This document shows positions 35,829-44,948 of a DNA stretch of 64,000 nt, one piece after another. Source of the stretch: Telmatospirillum siberiense (GTDB lineage: Bacteria; Pseudomonadota; Alphaproteobacteria; Rhodospirillales; Magnetospirillaceae); assembly GCF_002845745.1 (NCBI RefSeq), contig NZ_PIUM01000005.1, forward strand, positions 62,001-126,000, given 5' to 3'. Position 1 is the stretch's first letter. Each line of letters starts with the position of its first letter. Position numbers and translations under genes: made by a program. Under the pieces are notes generated by a model. That model had not been told where the DNA came from. It saw only the letters and a list, made by a program, of their open reading frames with translations, and did no database searches.

Positions 35829-36875
35829 TTATTTGGCGGCCCATTTGTTGAAGCGTTCGGTGAGCCGGTCGAGGTTTTCGAGCCAGAACTGGTCGTCGAT
35901 GAGTTCGACATTGGCCATGTTCTGCGGCGCCGTCGGCAGGATGGGCAGAAGCTTGGGATCGACCAGGGCGGTGGCCGCCTTGTTGGTCACCCCATAGGCG
36001 ACGTGAGCGGGCAGGTTCTTCTGATTCTCGGCCTGGCCGGCGAAATCGAGGAACGTGTAGGCGGCGTCCCGGTTGGGGCTGCCCTTCAGGATCACCCAGC
36101 TGTCGATGGTGTAAAGCGCGCCATCCCAGACGATCTTGAAGTTCTTCTTGTCCTTCTCGTTGGCCGCCGTGATGCGTCCGTTATAGGCCGAGGTCATTGC
36201 CACCTCGCCCGAGGCGAGAAGCTGCGCCGGCTGGGCGCCGGCCTTCCAGAAGATCAGTTCGGACTTGATGCCGTCGAGCTTCTTGAAGGCCCGGTCGACT
36301 CCGGCCTCCGTCTTCAGGACCTTGTAGACGTCCTGGGGCTTCACCCCATCGGCGATCAGGGCGATTTCCAGGTTGGTCTTCGGCCCCTGGCGCAGCGCCC
36401 TTTTACCCGGGAATTTCTTGGGGTCGAAGAAGTCGGCCCAGCTCTTCGGGCCCTCCTTCAGCTTGTCCCCATCATAGGCCAGGATGAAGTCGTAGACGAT
36501 GCTGCCGACCCCGCAGTCGCTGACGGCGGTCGGCAGATAGGCGTTCTTGCCGCCGATCTTCGAATAGTCGAGCTTCTCGAACAGCCCTTCCTCGCAGCCG
36601 ATGGCCAATTCCTCGGATTCGACCTGGACCACGTCCCAGTTGGCGTTGCCGCCCTGGATCTTGGCCCGCAACACCCCGACGCCGCCGTCCCACGGCTCGT
36701 CGGCCATCTTGATCCCGGTTTTGGTCTGGAAGGGCTGGAAGAACACCACCTTCTGAGCGTCTTGATAAGTTCCGCCCCAGGACACCACGGTCAGGTCGCG
36801 GGCCAGGGCGCTCCCACCGGCGAGACACAGCAGGACCCCACCGAAAAAAGCCATTGAGGCGATCGATTTATTCAT
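35829..36875 (-). CDS. Periplasmic solute-binding protein, spermidine/putrescine type
   Basis: 348-residue ABC-type binding protein (PotD/PotF-like). The signal peptide starts MNKSIASMAFFGGVLLCLAG and is cleaved after ALA. Mature N terminus RDLTVVSWGGTYQDAQKVVF; other family segments are FEKLDYSKIGGKNAYLPTAV and GSIVYDFILAYDGDKL. GGGGGA lies nine bases before the ATG at 36875. No permease or ATPase gene is adjacent on either side, which is unusual. The downstream gene is a DcaP-like porin. The ligand could be a polyamine or a related cation, but this is only family inference. Confidence 0.9.
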   Translation of the reverse strand: MNKSIASMAFFGGVLLCLAGGSALARDLTVVSWGGTYQDAQKVVFFQPFQTKTGIKMADEPWDGGVGVLRAKIQGGNANWDVVQVESEELAIGCEEGLFEKLDYSKIGGKNAYLPTAVSDCGVGSIVYDFILAYDGDKLKEGPKSWADFFDPKKFPGKRALRQGPKTNLEIALIADGVKPQDVYKVLKTEAGVDRAFKKLDGIKSELIFWKAGAQPAQLLASGEVAMTSAYNGRITAANEKDKKNFKIVWDGALYTIDSWVILKGSPNRDAAYTFLDFAGQAENQKNLPAHVAYGVTNKAATALVDPKLLPILPTAPQNMANVELIDDQFWLENLDRLTERFNKWAAK

Positions 36876-37159
36876 CAGGCAAATCCCCCACGAAGACGTC
36901 GTCGCGCGCTTCCGACCATCCCAGGTCATCAACGATTTCAGGTGGCAAGCACCCCCGTTCCTCTAGACAAAGACGATAACCATGGTTAAAAAAATAAACA
37001 ACGAAAATGCTCGTTCCTTGAGCACACATTTAAGGTGGCATAGGAAAGCACAAAAACTAGGCACGACTAAAGGGTTATTGACCGTTTCGGCCAGAGTGGA
37101 CTCTCTCGGCCAGCCAGATATAAGAACTATATAAGAAATTCATCTTTTACGGGAAATTA
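36876..37159. other. AT-rich gap with a doubtful short reading frame
   Basis: The 284 bp between the binding-protein start and the quinone oxidoreductase stop hold the binding-protein promoter. An AT-rich ATG frame (36982-37134, about 50 residues, starting MVKKINNENARSL) lacks a ribosome-binding site and is probably not a gene. Confidence 0.35.
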
Positions 37160-38137
37160 TCAGCGGACGGCCAAGACCAGCTTGCCGGTCGCCTGCCGGC
37201 CCTTCAGCAGGGAAATGGCCTCGGCGGCAGACTCCAGGGGCAGGGTCCGGGAGACGACGGGGCGCAGTTTTCCTGCCTCGAACCAGTCGAACAGGGTTTC
37301 GAAGCTGTGCCGCAACGCGGCCGGGTCAAGCCTGCGGAACGCGCCCCAGTGATAGCCGATCACCGTCAGATTTTTGACGAGAAGGATGTTGGCCGGGATT
37401 TGCGGCACCACGCCGCTGGCGAAGCCGATCGATAAAATTCGGCCATTGGGCGCCGTGGCGCGGAGCGAGGCGTCGAACACCGCTCCGCCGACAGGGTCAT
37501 AGACAACATCGGCGCCGCGTCCCCCGGTCAATGCCTTGACCGCCTCGCGGATATCCTCCGTCCGATAATCGATGCCGTGATGGGCACCATGCTCCATCGC
37601 CACCGCCACCTTATCGGGACCGCCGGCGATGGCGATGACGGTGGCCCCCTGCGCATGTCCGATTTCCACGGCGCTGAGACCGACGCCGCCCGCCGCCCCG
37701 TGCACCACCAGGGTCTCGCCGCCGCGCAGGCCGGCCTTGGCGGTCAGGCTGTGATGCGATGTTCCGTAAACGATGGGAAAACCGGCCGCGGTGATCCAAT
37801 CCATCGTCGACGGCAAGCGATGGACGTCCTCGACACGGGCGACCACCTCCTCGGCAAAGCCGCCGGCGTCGAGAACCGCCAGCACCCTCTCGCCGGGCGT
37901 CACTCCGACGACATCCGGGGCGATCTCGATCACCCGGCCGGACACTTCAAATCCCGGAATGAAGGGAGGCGTCTGCTTTTCCTGGTATTTTCCGGCGATC
38001 AGCAGGCCATCAGCGAAGTTGACCCCGGCCGCTTGCACCGCGATGCGGACGCCGCCGGCGCGCAGCGGCGGCGATGGCAGGTCGACGACGGTGAGCCCGC
38101 TTTCATCGCCCAAGGCCCGGCAGAGAACGGCGCGCAT
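37160..38137 (-). CDS. NADPH:quinone oxidoreductase-like protein
   Basis: 325-residue medium-chain dehydrogenase/reductase of the zinc-free quinone oxidoreductase branch. N-terminal GroES-like part: IAVQAAGVNFADGLLIAGKY. Cofactor-binding fold: VVHGAAGGVGLSAVEIGHAQ. DVVYDPVGGAVFD and NILLVKNLTVIGYHWGAFRR are typical. No structural Cys cluster, as expected for this branch. Start at the ATG at 38137 with AAAGGAG seven bases upstream. Divergent from the MscS gene with a 74-bp gap. Confidence 0.92.
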   Translation of the reverse strand: MRAVLCRALGDESGLTVVDLPSPPLRAGGVRIAVQAAGVNFADGLLIAGKYQEKQTPPFIPGFEVSGRVIEIAPDVVGVTPGERVLAVLDAGGFAEEVVARVEDVHRLPSTMDWITAAGFPIVYGTSHHSLTAKAGLRGGETLVVHGAAGGVGLSAVEIGHAQGATVIAIAGGPDKVAVAMEHGAHHGIDYRTEDIREAVKALTGGRGADVVYDPVGGAVFDASLRATAPNGRILSIGFASGVVPQIPANILLVKNLTVIGYHWGAFRRLDPAALRHSFETLFDWFEAGKLRPVVSRTLPLESAAEAISLLKGRQATGKLVLAVR

Positions 38138-38211
38138 GGCAATCTCCTTTGATCCACATCGAGAAGCGGCCATGATGCGGGGAAAGGGCGGTATTGGGGA
38201 GACGATTTCGC

Positions 38212-40554
38212 ATGCGCATATCCTTGATCGCCGGTATGGCGCTGTGCCTGGCGTTGGCCGCCGGCTGTCCCGTCGCGGCTGCCGCCGACGGGGTGAAGGG
38301 ATTGTCCCTGCCCTCGGTGCCGACCGTGCCGGCGGCGCCCGCCAAGGATTCGGTCAAGCCGGCGGGAGAGAACGAGGACGCGGCTCTCGCTTCCGCCCTG
38401 GAGGCGGCCCAGGCCGACGTCCGCAAAGCGGCGGAGGCGGGAGGGGCGCTGCCGAACGGGGCGACGCAAGAGGAGCTTCTGGAACGCGACCATCTTCTGC
38501 AACATCTCGTCGATACGCTGGTTCGTCATCGCGACGCGCTGGCCCGGTTGCCGGAAGTCCGCCGCCGGGCCGACGAAAGACAGAAGGAGGCGAAAGCCTG
38601 GACGGGGTTCCTCCAGCAGCCGCCCTATTCGCTTCTGCTGGTCGATCAGTTGCGCGAGGCCCTGGAGACGGCGTCCGTCGAGATCCAGGCAGCGACCACC
38701 CGGAAGACGATGATCGGGGAGGAATCGGACGACGCGGAAAAACGTTTCAAGGCGGCCGAGGTTCTGGCGCGGCAAAGCGAGGAGCGGCTGGCGGTCGAGA
38801 CGACGGTGGAGGGGCGTAATCGTCAGACCTGGCTGCATGACTTGGCACGGTTGCGCAGCCGTGCCGCCGCCGAGGATGTTTCCGAAGCGCAAATCCAGGC
38901 GGCCGTCGCCAGCGCCGTCGAATCCCTGAAGCGGGCCGACGTCGACCTGCTCAAAACCCAGCTTGCCGCAGCCCGCAAAAGCGTCCGCTTTACTCAATCC
39001 GATCTCGACGGCGTATTGGCCGCCATCGACAGGCAGCGGGATCATCTGGAGGAACGTGCGAAAAAGCTTGCCGAAACGACGAGTGGCGTCCGCCTCGAAG
39101 TCCAGCGCGCCCAGGAGGCCTTGACCGCCGCCCGCTCGCAATTGCCGGGGGCCTCGGAAACGCCCGCGCAACATAAAACGCGCCTGGCTCTGCTGGAACA
39201 GATGGTTGCCTGGCGGCAGTTCCAGTCCGACACCCACGCCATGGCCGTCGAGGGCATCCAGCATCTGATCGAATTGCAGAATTGGGAACGGACCGGCTGG
39301 CAATTCCGCTGGTATCTGGTCAACGGCAGCGATGGCACCAAGCTTCCGGAAGTCCGCTCCATCCTCGATGAACGGATCTCCCGGCTGGAAAGCTGGAGCC
39401 GTTACGTCGATCGGGAAATCGCCTTGTCCAACGGACGGATCGGCGAATTCGAACTGCGCCAGAAGTCGGGGCAGTCGGCCGAAGAGGCGGAGATGACCGC
39501 GCGCTTCATCACCGCCGAGCGCGAGCGGGCCGAATTGGCGCGGACCGTCCAGCAGGCGATGGAGAATTTCAGGCGTACCCTGTCGGTCTGGCGCGCCGAG
39601 TTCGAAAGCGGCGCCAAGGAATGGTCCGTCAGGCGGACGGCGGAGGTGGTCGCGAACGCCGGCTGGGGAATTGTCCAGGCCTTCTGGAATTTCGAGCTGT
39701 TCAGCGCCGAGGACAGTCTGGACATCGATGGCCGCAAGGTGGTGGCGACGCGCAGCATCACCATCGGCAAAAGCCTGGGCGTCGTCCTGCTGCTTCTGGT
39801 CGGATATCTGCTGAGCGCCTGGGCCTTGCGGTTCATCCGCCGGCTGGCGGTCGGACAACTCGGACTGAATGCCGGCCATACCAACACCGTGCTGCGCTGG
39901 CTGCATTTCATCTTGCTGTCCATGCTGTTCATCGTCGCGCTCTACATGGCCAACATTCCCCTGACCATTTTCGCCTTCCTGGGCGGCGCGCTGGCTATCG
40001 GCGTCGGTTTCGGCACGCAGGTCCTGCTGAAGAACATGATCAGCGGCGTCATGTTGCTGATCGAGCGCCCCTTGCGGGTCGGCGACATGATCGAGGTCGG
40101 TTCGGTGGTGGGGACGGTGACCAACATCAGTATCCGGTCCTCGACGGTGCGCACGTCGGACGGGATCGAGATCCTGGTGCCCAACTCGACCTTCGTGGAA
40201 AACAACGTGACCAACTGGACCTATTCGAACGCCAAGGTCAGGCGTTCGGTCACTGTCGGGGTCGATTACGCGGCTTCGCCGGAACGGGTCTCGGAGGTTT
40301 TGCTGTCGGTGGCGCAGGAACATCCCTCGGTCGTGACCGATCCTCCGCCCAGGGTCCTGCTTGAGGATTTCGGACCCGATGCCGTCTGCTTCAAGCTGCA
40401 ATATTGGATCGATTATGCACTCGGGGCCGACGGTTCCCTGATCGCCAGCGAACTGCGCATGCTGATCGCGCGCGCCCTGGCGGCGGCCGGCATTTCCATT
40501 CCCCTGCCGCAACGCGTCGTCTATTTGAAGAAGGAAGAGGACGCGGCGAGCTGA
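38212..40554 (+). CDS. Large MscS-family mechanosensitive channel
   Basis: 780 residues. A signal peptide (MRISLIAGMALCLALAAGCP...) leads to a ~450-residue periplasmic domain rich in coiled coil (for example RAADVDLLKTQLAAARKSVR-like helices). Transmembrane helices follow, then the MscS pore and cytoplasmic vestibule: LGGALAIGVGFGTQVLLKNM, VMLLIERPLRVGDMIEVGSV and TSDGIEILVPNSTFVENNVT. This architecture resembles MscK/YbiO-type channels and should protect against osmotic downshock. Start at the ATG at 38212; the frame extends six codons upstream. Confidence 0.92.
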   Translation: MRISLIAGMALCLALAAGCPVAAAADGVKGLSLPSVPTVPAAPAKDSVKPAGENEDAALASALEAAQADVRKAAEAGGALPNGATQEELLERDHLLQHLVDTLVRHRDALARLPEVRRRADERQKEAKAWTGFLQQPPYSLLLVDQLREALETASVEIQAATTRKTMIGEESDDAEKRFKAAEVLARQSEERLAVETTVEGRNRQTWLHDLARLRSRAAAEDVSEAQIQAAVASAVESLKRADVDLLKTQLAAARKSVRFTQSDLDGVLAAIDRQRDHLEERAKKLAETTSGVRLEVQRAQEALTAARSQLPGASETPAQHKTRLALLEQMVAWRQFQSDTHAMAVEGIQHLIELQNWERTGWQFRWYLVNGSDGTKLPEVRSILDERISRLESWSRYVDREIALSNGRIGEFELRQKSGQSAEEAEMTARFITAERERAELARTVQQAMENFRRTLSVWRAEFESGAKEWSVRRTAEVVANAGWGIVQAFWNFELFSAEDSLDIDGRKVVATRSITIGKSLGVVLLLLVGYLLSAWALRFIRRLAVGQLGLNAGHTNTVLRWLHFILLSMLFIVALYMANIPLTIFAFLGGALAIGVGFGTQVLLKNMISGVMLLIERPLRVGDMIEVGSVVGTVTNISIRSSTVRTSDGIEILVPNSTFVENNVTNWTYSNAKVRRSVTVGVDYAASPERVSEVLLSVAQEHPSVVTDPPPRVLLEDFGPDAVCFKLQYWIDYALGADGSLIASELRMLIARALAAAGISIPLPQRVVYLKKEEDAAS

Positions 40555-40610
40555 TCGCCGCCATCGACGGGGCTGTCGGCTCGAACATGAGGAAAGGATC
40601 GAAATTGCAT

Positions 40611-41177
40611 ATGCGGGGTTATTTCGGCATCGGTGTCGAAGGGGTGAGCAAACAAGCCAATGTCGGCAGTCTGTTCCGCTCGGCGCACGCCTTCGGGGCC
40701 AGTTTCGTCTTTACCGTGGCGGCCGATTACACGCGCCGCGCCGCCGGTCGTGCCGACACGTCGGATGCGGTGACCCAGGTGCCGTTCTACGCCTTTCCCG
40801 ACATCGCCGCCCTGCAATTGCCGAAAGGATGCCGTCTGGTCGGTGTCGAACTGGTCGACGAGGCGATCGATCTGCCGTCGTTTCACCATCCGGCGCAGGC
40901 TGCCTATGTGTTGGGGCGCGAGCGCGGCTCCCTGACGCCGGAAATGCTGGCGCGCTGCGATCACGTGGTGAAGATTCCCACCCAGTTCTGCATCAATCTG
41001 GGAATCGCCGGCGCCATCGTGATGTATGACCGGGTGACCAGCCTGGCCCGGTTCGCCCCGCGCCCGGTGCGGGCCGGCGGTCCAATCGAGATGCTGGCCG
41101 AGCATCGCCACGGGGAGCCGGTTTTCAGGACGCCGGAACGGATGGCCCTCTATCGCACCGAGATCAACTCTCGGTGA
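40611..41177 (+). CDS. TrmH/SpoU-family RNA 2'-O-methyltransferase
   Basis: 188 residues of the SPOUT superfamily, which methylates ribose in tRNA or rRNA. N terminus MRGYFGIGVEGVSKQANVGS with the NVGSLFRSAHAFGA motif 1. Motif 2 is AYVLGRERGSLTPEM. Motif 3 is KIPTQFCINLGIAGAIVMYD, with Asn-Leu in the knot. Start at 40611 chosen because the family begins with MRGYF and AAGGA lies 12 bases upstream; an ATG at 40587 lacks a ribosome-binding site. It overlaps none of the MscS gene (57-bp gap). Confidence 0.88.
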   Translation: MRGYFGIGVEGVSKQANVGSLFRSAHAFGASFVFTVAADYTRRAAGRADTSDAVTQVPFYAFPDIAALQLPKGCRLVGVELVDEAIDLPSFHHPAQAAYVLGRERGSLTPEMLARCDHVVKIPTQFCINLGIAGAIVMYDRVTSLARFAPRPVRAGGPIEMLAEHRHGEPVFRTPERMALYRTEINSR

Positions 41178-41272
41178 TCGTAACCGATCACCTCTGCCCT
41201 CAATCGCCGGGCGGGTTTCTCCGAAACCCTAGGCTTCGCGCGAACGCTCGCGCGGGCCCTCAATGGGCCAGT

Positions 41273-41306
41273 CCAAGTCTCGATGAGTGATCTCATCGAG
41301 ACTTGG
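41273..41306. repeat. 15-bp perfect hairpin shared with another locus
   Basis: CCAAGTCTCGATGAG-TGAT-CTCATCGAGACTTGG. It could end transcription from both the TrmH and asparaginase genes, which converge here. The left arm plus flank (CCAGTCCAAGTCTCGATG) reappears inverted at about 5186-5212, so this is also a dispersed repeat. Confidence 0.7.
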
Positions 41307-41327
41307 CACCGAGGAACCCTGAAACGC

Positions 41328-42362
41328 TCAGCCCAGCCAGTCGGGGGCCGGCCTCAGGACGCCGATGGCTTGCCCGGCCGCGTTGCGCAGGATGGGCTGG
41401 AGATGATCGGCGAGGGCTGCTTCCTCCTCAGTGGTGAACGCCTGCAAATGGCGGAGCACCGCGAGCAGCGCCACTTCGGCGGCGCGATTGGCGCCGTCGT
41501 CGATCTTCACGGCGACGCCCAGCCCCTTGCCGGGCAGGATGGCGGTATAAACGCCCTCCGCCCCACCCTTGATCATCACCGAGGGGACGGCGCGCATCAC
41601 TTCCGTGCTCAGCCGTCCCTTTCCCGCGATCAGCTCCGGATGGGCCGACATGGCGGCCAATATTCGCGCGGCGGCCTTCCGGCGGGTCGGGCCCTGACGG
41701 GACGGATCGGCCAACCGGGCCATGGCCGTGGCCAGGCCGGAGAGCGGCAAGGCATAGGTGGGAATGCCGCAGCCATCCGTGCCGAAAGGCGTATGTTGCG
41801 GCACGGTGCCGGTCATTTCGCCGAGGACCGCCGTGATGCGGAGCTGCACCGGATGGTCGGCGCCGACATATCCCTTCGTCGGCTCGTTCAAATGACGCGC
41901 CGTGGTCAGCATGCCGCAATGTTTGCCGGAACAATTGTTATGGAGCGCCGATGGCGCCTTATCGGCGCAGAGAAGGGCGCGGGCCGTGTCCGCATCGGAC
42001 GGGATCTGGGGGCCGCATTCCAGATCGGTTTCGGTCAGGCCAATCCGCAGAAGCCATTTTTCGACAAGTTCCACCTGCAAGGCGTTGCCGGCGTGCGACG
42101 CGCAAGCCAGCGCGATTTCCTGGTCGGACAGGGCGAACCGCTCGGCGGCACCCGTTTCGATCAGCGGCAAGGCCTGGAGCGGTTTTACCGCCGAGCGCGG
42201 GAAGACCGCGCGTTCGATGTCCCCCCAACCGGCCAGAATCTCCCCGGCCGCATCGCAAACCGCGACCGCGCCGCGATGCAGGCTTTCCACCAGCGGCCCC
42301 CGGGTCGCCTCCACAAGGACCGGATCAGGGTGATGAACCGGCGGCCGTGGCTTTCTCGTCAT
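41328..42362 (-). CDS. L-asparaginase II family (Rhizobium etli type)
   Basis: 344-residue asparaginase of the thermolabile, rhizobial class unrelated to E. coli AnsB. Active-site residues described for R. etli ReAV can be placed: Ser-x-x-Lys in FPRSAVKPLQALPL, Cys-x-x-Lys in HNNCSGKHCGML, and Cys in FGTDGCGIPTYALPL. Start at the ATG at 42362 with GAGGA seven bases upstream. It hydrolyses asparagine to aspartate and ammonia in the cytoplasm. No asparagine transporter is adjacent. Confidence 0.92.
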   Translation of the reverse strand: MTRKPRPPVHHPDPVLVEATRGPLVESLHRGAVAVCDAAGEILAGWGDIERAVFPRSAVKPLQALPLIETGAAERFALSDQEIALACASHAGNALQVELVEKWLLRIGLTETDLECGPQIPSDADTARALLCADKAPSALHNNCSGKHCGMLTTARHLNEPTKGYVGADHPVQLRITAVLGEMTGTVPQHTPFGTDGCGIPTYALPLSGLATAMARLADPSRQGPTRRKAAARILAAMSAHPELIAGKGRLSTEVMRAVPSVMIKGGAEGVYTAILPGKGLGVAVKIDDGANRAAEVALLAVLRHLQAFTTEEEAALADHLQPILRNAAGQAIGVLRPAPDWLG

Positions 42363-42495
42363 TTCAATCCTCGCTTTTCGAAGGGCGGGCAGGCCCCGCA
42401 TCCTGCTCTTTTCCGCTGCGATCGGTTGACAATCCGGCTTGCGCAGGGCACTCCTGAGATCCTCATCCCGCGCCTTTCAAGGTATCATCGTCGCC

Positions 42496-43005
42496 ATGTT
42501 CGCTAAATTGTCCCATGTTTCCGTCCTGGTTTTCTTCGCCGCCATCGCCGCCACTCCCGTCCTGGCCGACAGCGCAAAGCCGCTGGGCAAATCGGGCGAC
42601 TGGGAGAGCTTCACCTATAGCGATAAGGCCGGCAAGGTCTGCTATACCGCCAGTCTGCCGAAACGTAGCCTCAACGCGCCGAAAGGACGGGGCGAGACCT
42701 ATCTCTCGATCACCCATCGGCCGAACGACAAGAGTTTCGACGTGGTCAGCGTCACTTCGGGTTACGCCTTCAAGAAGGACGCTCCCGCCGAGATCGACAT
42801 CGGTGGCGCCAAGTTCGATCTTTATACGACCGGCGACGGCGCCTGGGCGCGTAACGACAAGGCGGTCGTTCAGGCCATGCTGAAGGGCAAAACGCTGGTC
42901 GTTCATGGAACGCCGGCCAAGGGGGAGGCCATCGCCGACACCTATTCCCTGGATGGTTTCGTCAAGGCCTACGCCGATATCGGCAAGGCTTGCGGCGCCA
43001 AATAA
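42496..43005 (+). CDS. Exported IalB-like protein
   Basis: 169 residues. The signal peptide begins MFAKLSHVSVLVFFAAIAAT and is cleaved after VLA. The mature part resembles the invasion-associated locus B family: GDWESFTYSDKAGKVCYTAS, SITHRPNDKSFDVVSVTSGY, FDLYTTGDGAWARNDKAVVQ, with Cys near both ends (KVCYT, GKACGAK) that may pair. IalB-like proteins are widespread in free-living alphaproteobacteria, where the role is unclear. Divergent from the asparaginase gene. Confidence 0.83.
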   Translation: MFAKLSHVSVLVFFAAIAATPVLADSAKPLGKSGDWESFTYSDKAGKVCYTASLPKRSLNAPKGRGETYLSITHRPNDKSFDVVSVTSGYAFKKDAPAEIDIGGAKFDLYTTGDGAWARNDKAVVQAMLKGKTLVVHGTPAKGEAIADTYSLDGFVKAYADIGKACGAK

Positions 43006-43062
43006 CCGCGCGGGCTGGAGTGCATTGACGAAATTGTTGAATTTTCTTTTTGTATCAATGCA

Positions 43063-43389
43063 CTAGGTCCTGTGGACAATTAGCGATTGGCCGGATGTCG
43101 TTCGTTCTCTCGATCGTTCCGGTGCGCTCCAGCTTTTGATGAACCACCAAGACACCAAGTCACCAAGGTGGCGGAGTATACCACTGGCATTTTCCCATCC
43201 TGTCATCGGCTGTCGGGCGAATGCCTGCGGCGCAGATTGGCCGCCGCCGGATGATCCGAAAGACGCCTTGGTGTCTTGGTGCCTTGGTGGTTCAAAATAT
43301 CCAGGGGTTCCTTTCATGCCATTGGGGAACCAGAGGCAACAGGAGAAGCCTCAAGGCGCGTGACCGTGATGAATGTCCACAGCTCCTAG
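43063..43389 (+). mobile_element. MITE-like element with CTAG ends, second complete copy
   Basis: 327 bp bounded by CTAG. The terminal inverted repeats CTAGGTCCTGTGGACA and TGTCCACAGCTCCTAG differ at two positions. The interior matches 28217-28550 in opposite orientation and 6340-6615 in the same orientation. It sits between the IalB-like gene and rlmN. Just left of it, AGTGCATTGA and TCAATGCACT (43018-43065) form a separate 10-bp inverted repeat. Confidence 0.82.
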
Positions 43390-43448
43390 GAGCGTGTTTC
43401 CGACGGTTTTCCTTGCGTAGCGAGGGCCAGAGCCCATATGTATCGCCC

Positions 43449-44576
43449 ATGAGCGACACGAAGGAACTGGTCGGCCTGTCCCGCGCGGAATTGGCCGAGG
43501 AAATGGCGGCGATCGGTGAGAAGCCGTTTCGCGCCAAGCAGCTTTGGCATTGGATTTACAACCGGGGGGTCACCGACTTCCAGGCGATGACCACGCTTGC
43601 CAAACCGTTGCGCGACAAACTGGCCGATCATTATTTCGTGCGCCGTCCCGAAGCCTCCAGGGTGCAGACCTCCGCCGACGGTACCCGCAAATGGCTGTTG
43701 CGCTTTTCCGACGGCAATGAGGCCGAGACCGTCTACATTCCCGAGGAGGATCGCGGCGCCGTCTGCGTTTCCTCGCAGGTGGGCTGTACCTTGACCTGCC
43801 GGTTCTGTCATACCGGGACCCAGCTTCTGGTGCGCAACCTGACGGCCGCCGAAATCGTCGGCCAGTTCATGGTGGCCCGCGATTCATACGATGAATGGCC
43901 GAGCACGGTCGACGGCGGCCGGATGATTTCCAATATCGTCCTGATGGGCATGGGCGAACCCCTGTTCAATTACGACAATGTGGCGAAGGCCCTGAAGATC
44001 ATCATGGATGGCGAGGGAATCGCCGTGTCAAAGCGGCGGATCACCCTGTCGACCTCGGGCGTGGTGCCGATGATCCGCCGGTGCGGCGAGGAGTTGCGGG
44101 TCAATCTGGCGGTCAGCCTGCATGCGGTGACCGACGAGATCCGCGACCGCATCATGCCGATCAACAAGAAATATCCGCTGGCCGAGTTGATGCAGTCGCT
44201 TCGCGATTATCAGACCAACAATGCCCGGCGCATCACCTTCGAATATATCATGCTGAAGGGGGTCAACGATTCCCTGGCCGACGCTCGCGGCCTGATCAGG
44301 CTGGTCGAGGGCATCCCGGCCAAGTTCAACCTGATTCCCTTCAACAAATGGCCGGGTTCGGATTTCGAATGCTCGGACATGAAGGACATCAAGCGCTTTT
44401 CCGACTTCCTGTTCGAAGCCGGCTATTCGGCGCCGATCCGCCAGCCGCGCGGCACCGACATCCTGGCCGCTTGCGGCCAGTTGAAAAGCGACAGCGAACG
44501 GACCCGCTGCTCGCGTCTGAAAGCCCGGCTCGATGCCGGCATTCCCGACGAACATCATTCCGAACCGGTTCAGTAA
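43449..44576 (+). CDS. rlmN: 23S rRNA/tRNA adenine-C2 methyltransferase RlmN
   Basis: 375-residue radical-SAM enzyme that methylates C2 of A2503 in 23S rRNA and A37 in some tRNAs. The Cys-x3-Cys-x2-Cys cluster is in [34 protein letters not shown] and [14 protein letters not shown] are signatures; the resolving Cys lies in [14 protein letters not shown]-terminal [18 protein letters not shown] binds RNA. Start at the ATG at 43449 (MSDTKELVG). The upstream frame runs into the MITE-like element and is not coding. Confidence 0.96.
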   Translation: MSDTKELVGLSRAELAEEMAAIGEKPFRAKQLWHWIYNRGVTDFQAMTTLAKPLRDKLADHYFVRRPEASRVQTSADGTRKWLLRFSDGNEAETVYIPEEDRGAVCVSSQVGCTLTCRFCHTGTQLLVRNLTAAEIVGQFMVARDSYDEWPSTVDGGRMISNIVLMGMGEPLFNYDNVAKALKIIMDGEGIAVSKRRITLSTSGVVPMIRRCGEELRVNLAVSLHAVTDEIRDRIMPINKKYPLAELMQSLRDYQTNNARRITFEYIMLKGVNDSLADARGLIRLVEGIPAKFNLIPFNKWPGSDFECSDMKDIKRFSDFLFEAGYSAPIRQPRGTDILAACGQLKSDSERTRCSRLKARLDAGIPDEHHSEPVQ

Positions 44577-44585
44577 CCGGTTCGG
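44560..44585 (+). terminator. Hairpin containing the rlmN stop codon
   Basis: CCGAACCGGTT-CAGT-AACCGGTTCGG, an 11-bp stem whose right arm includes the last two bases of the TAA stop. A second small stem (GGGACA/TGTCCC, about 44616-44633) follows. No T-run. Confidence 0.55.
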
Positions 44586-44786
44586 AAATACCGTGACTTG
44601 ATTGTCTTGGGGATGGGACATGATCTTGTCCCCATGAAAATGATCGCCGGATCAAGCGCCGCGAAGATAAGGCTGCGCATGACCCGGGTATTCATGTAAT
44701 TCAATAAAAAATAGTTTTATTTCTAATGGATATTCCCGCTAAGGTGGTAATTCCCTGGTCATAGGTTTATTTTCCTTTCATTTTTA

Positions 44787-44803
44787 TGCACTCGACTGGT
44801 GCA
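44787..44803 (+). promoter_or_regulatory. NtrC-like enhancer site
   Basis: TGCACTCGACTGGTGCA matches the NtrC dyad TGCAC(C)-N5-GGTGCA at 11 of 12 positions. It lies 146 bp upstream of the MFS start, a typical enhancer distance. A weak sigma-54-like sequence, TGGAACGTTTATTCAA (44864-44879), lies between, but its -12 GC is replaced by CA. The rest of the 372-bp gap (44577-44948) holds no gene. Confidence 0.5.
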
Positions 44804-44948
44804 AAGAGACCCCTCATCGGTCATCCTGCGGCTAAAGGTTGTGCGGTCTAATCGATCCTCGTATGGAACGTTTATTCAAGGGACGAGATGGTTGATGCGC
44901 CCGGGGGCGGCTTTTCAAGCCGAATGGGGCTGAAATAGGGAGGAATCA

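Noticed and set aside
36982-37134. 50-codon ATG frame in AT-rich DNA
   Set aside because: No ribosome-binding site, unusual composition and no family. Kept only as a remark on the intergenic region.
37999-40512. Minus-strand open frame of about 837 codons opposite the MscS gene
   Set aside because: Antisense shadow. The + strand frame carries a complete MscS channel with a signal peptide.
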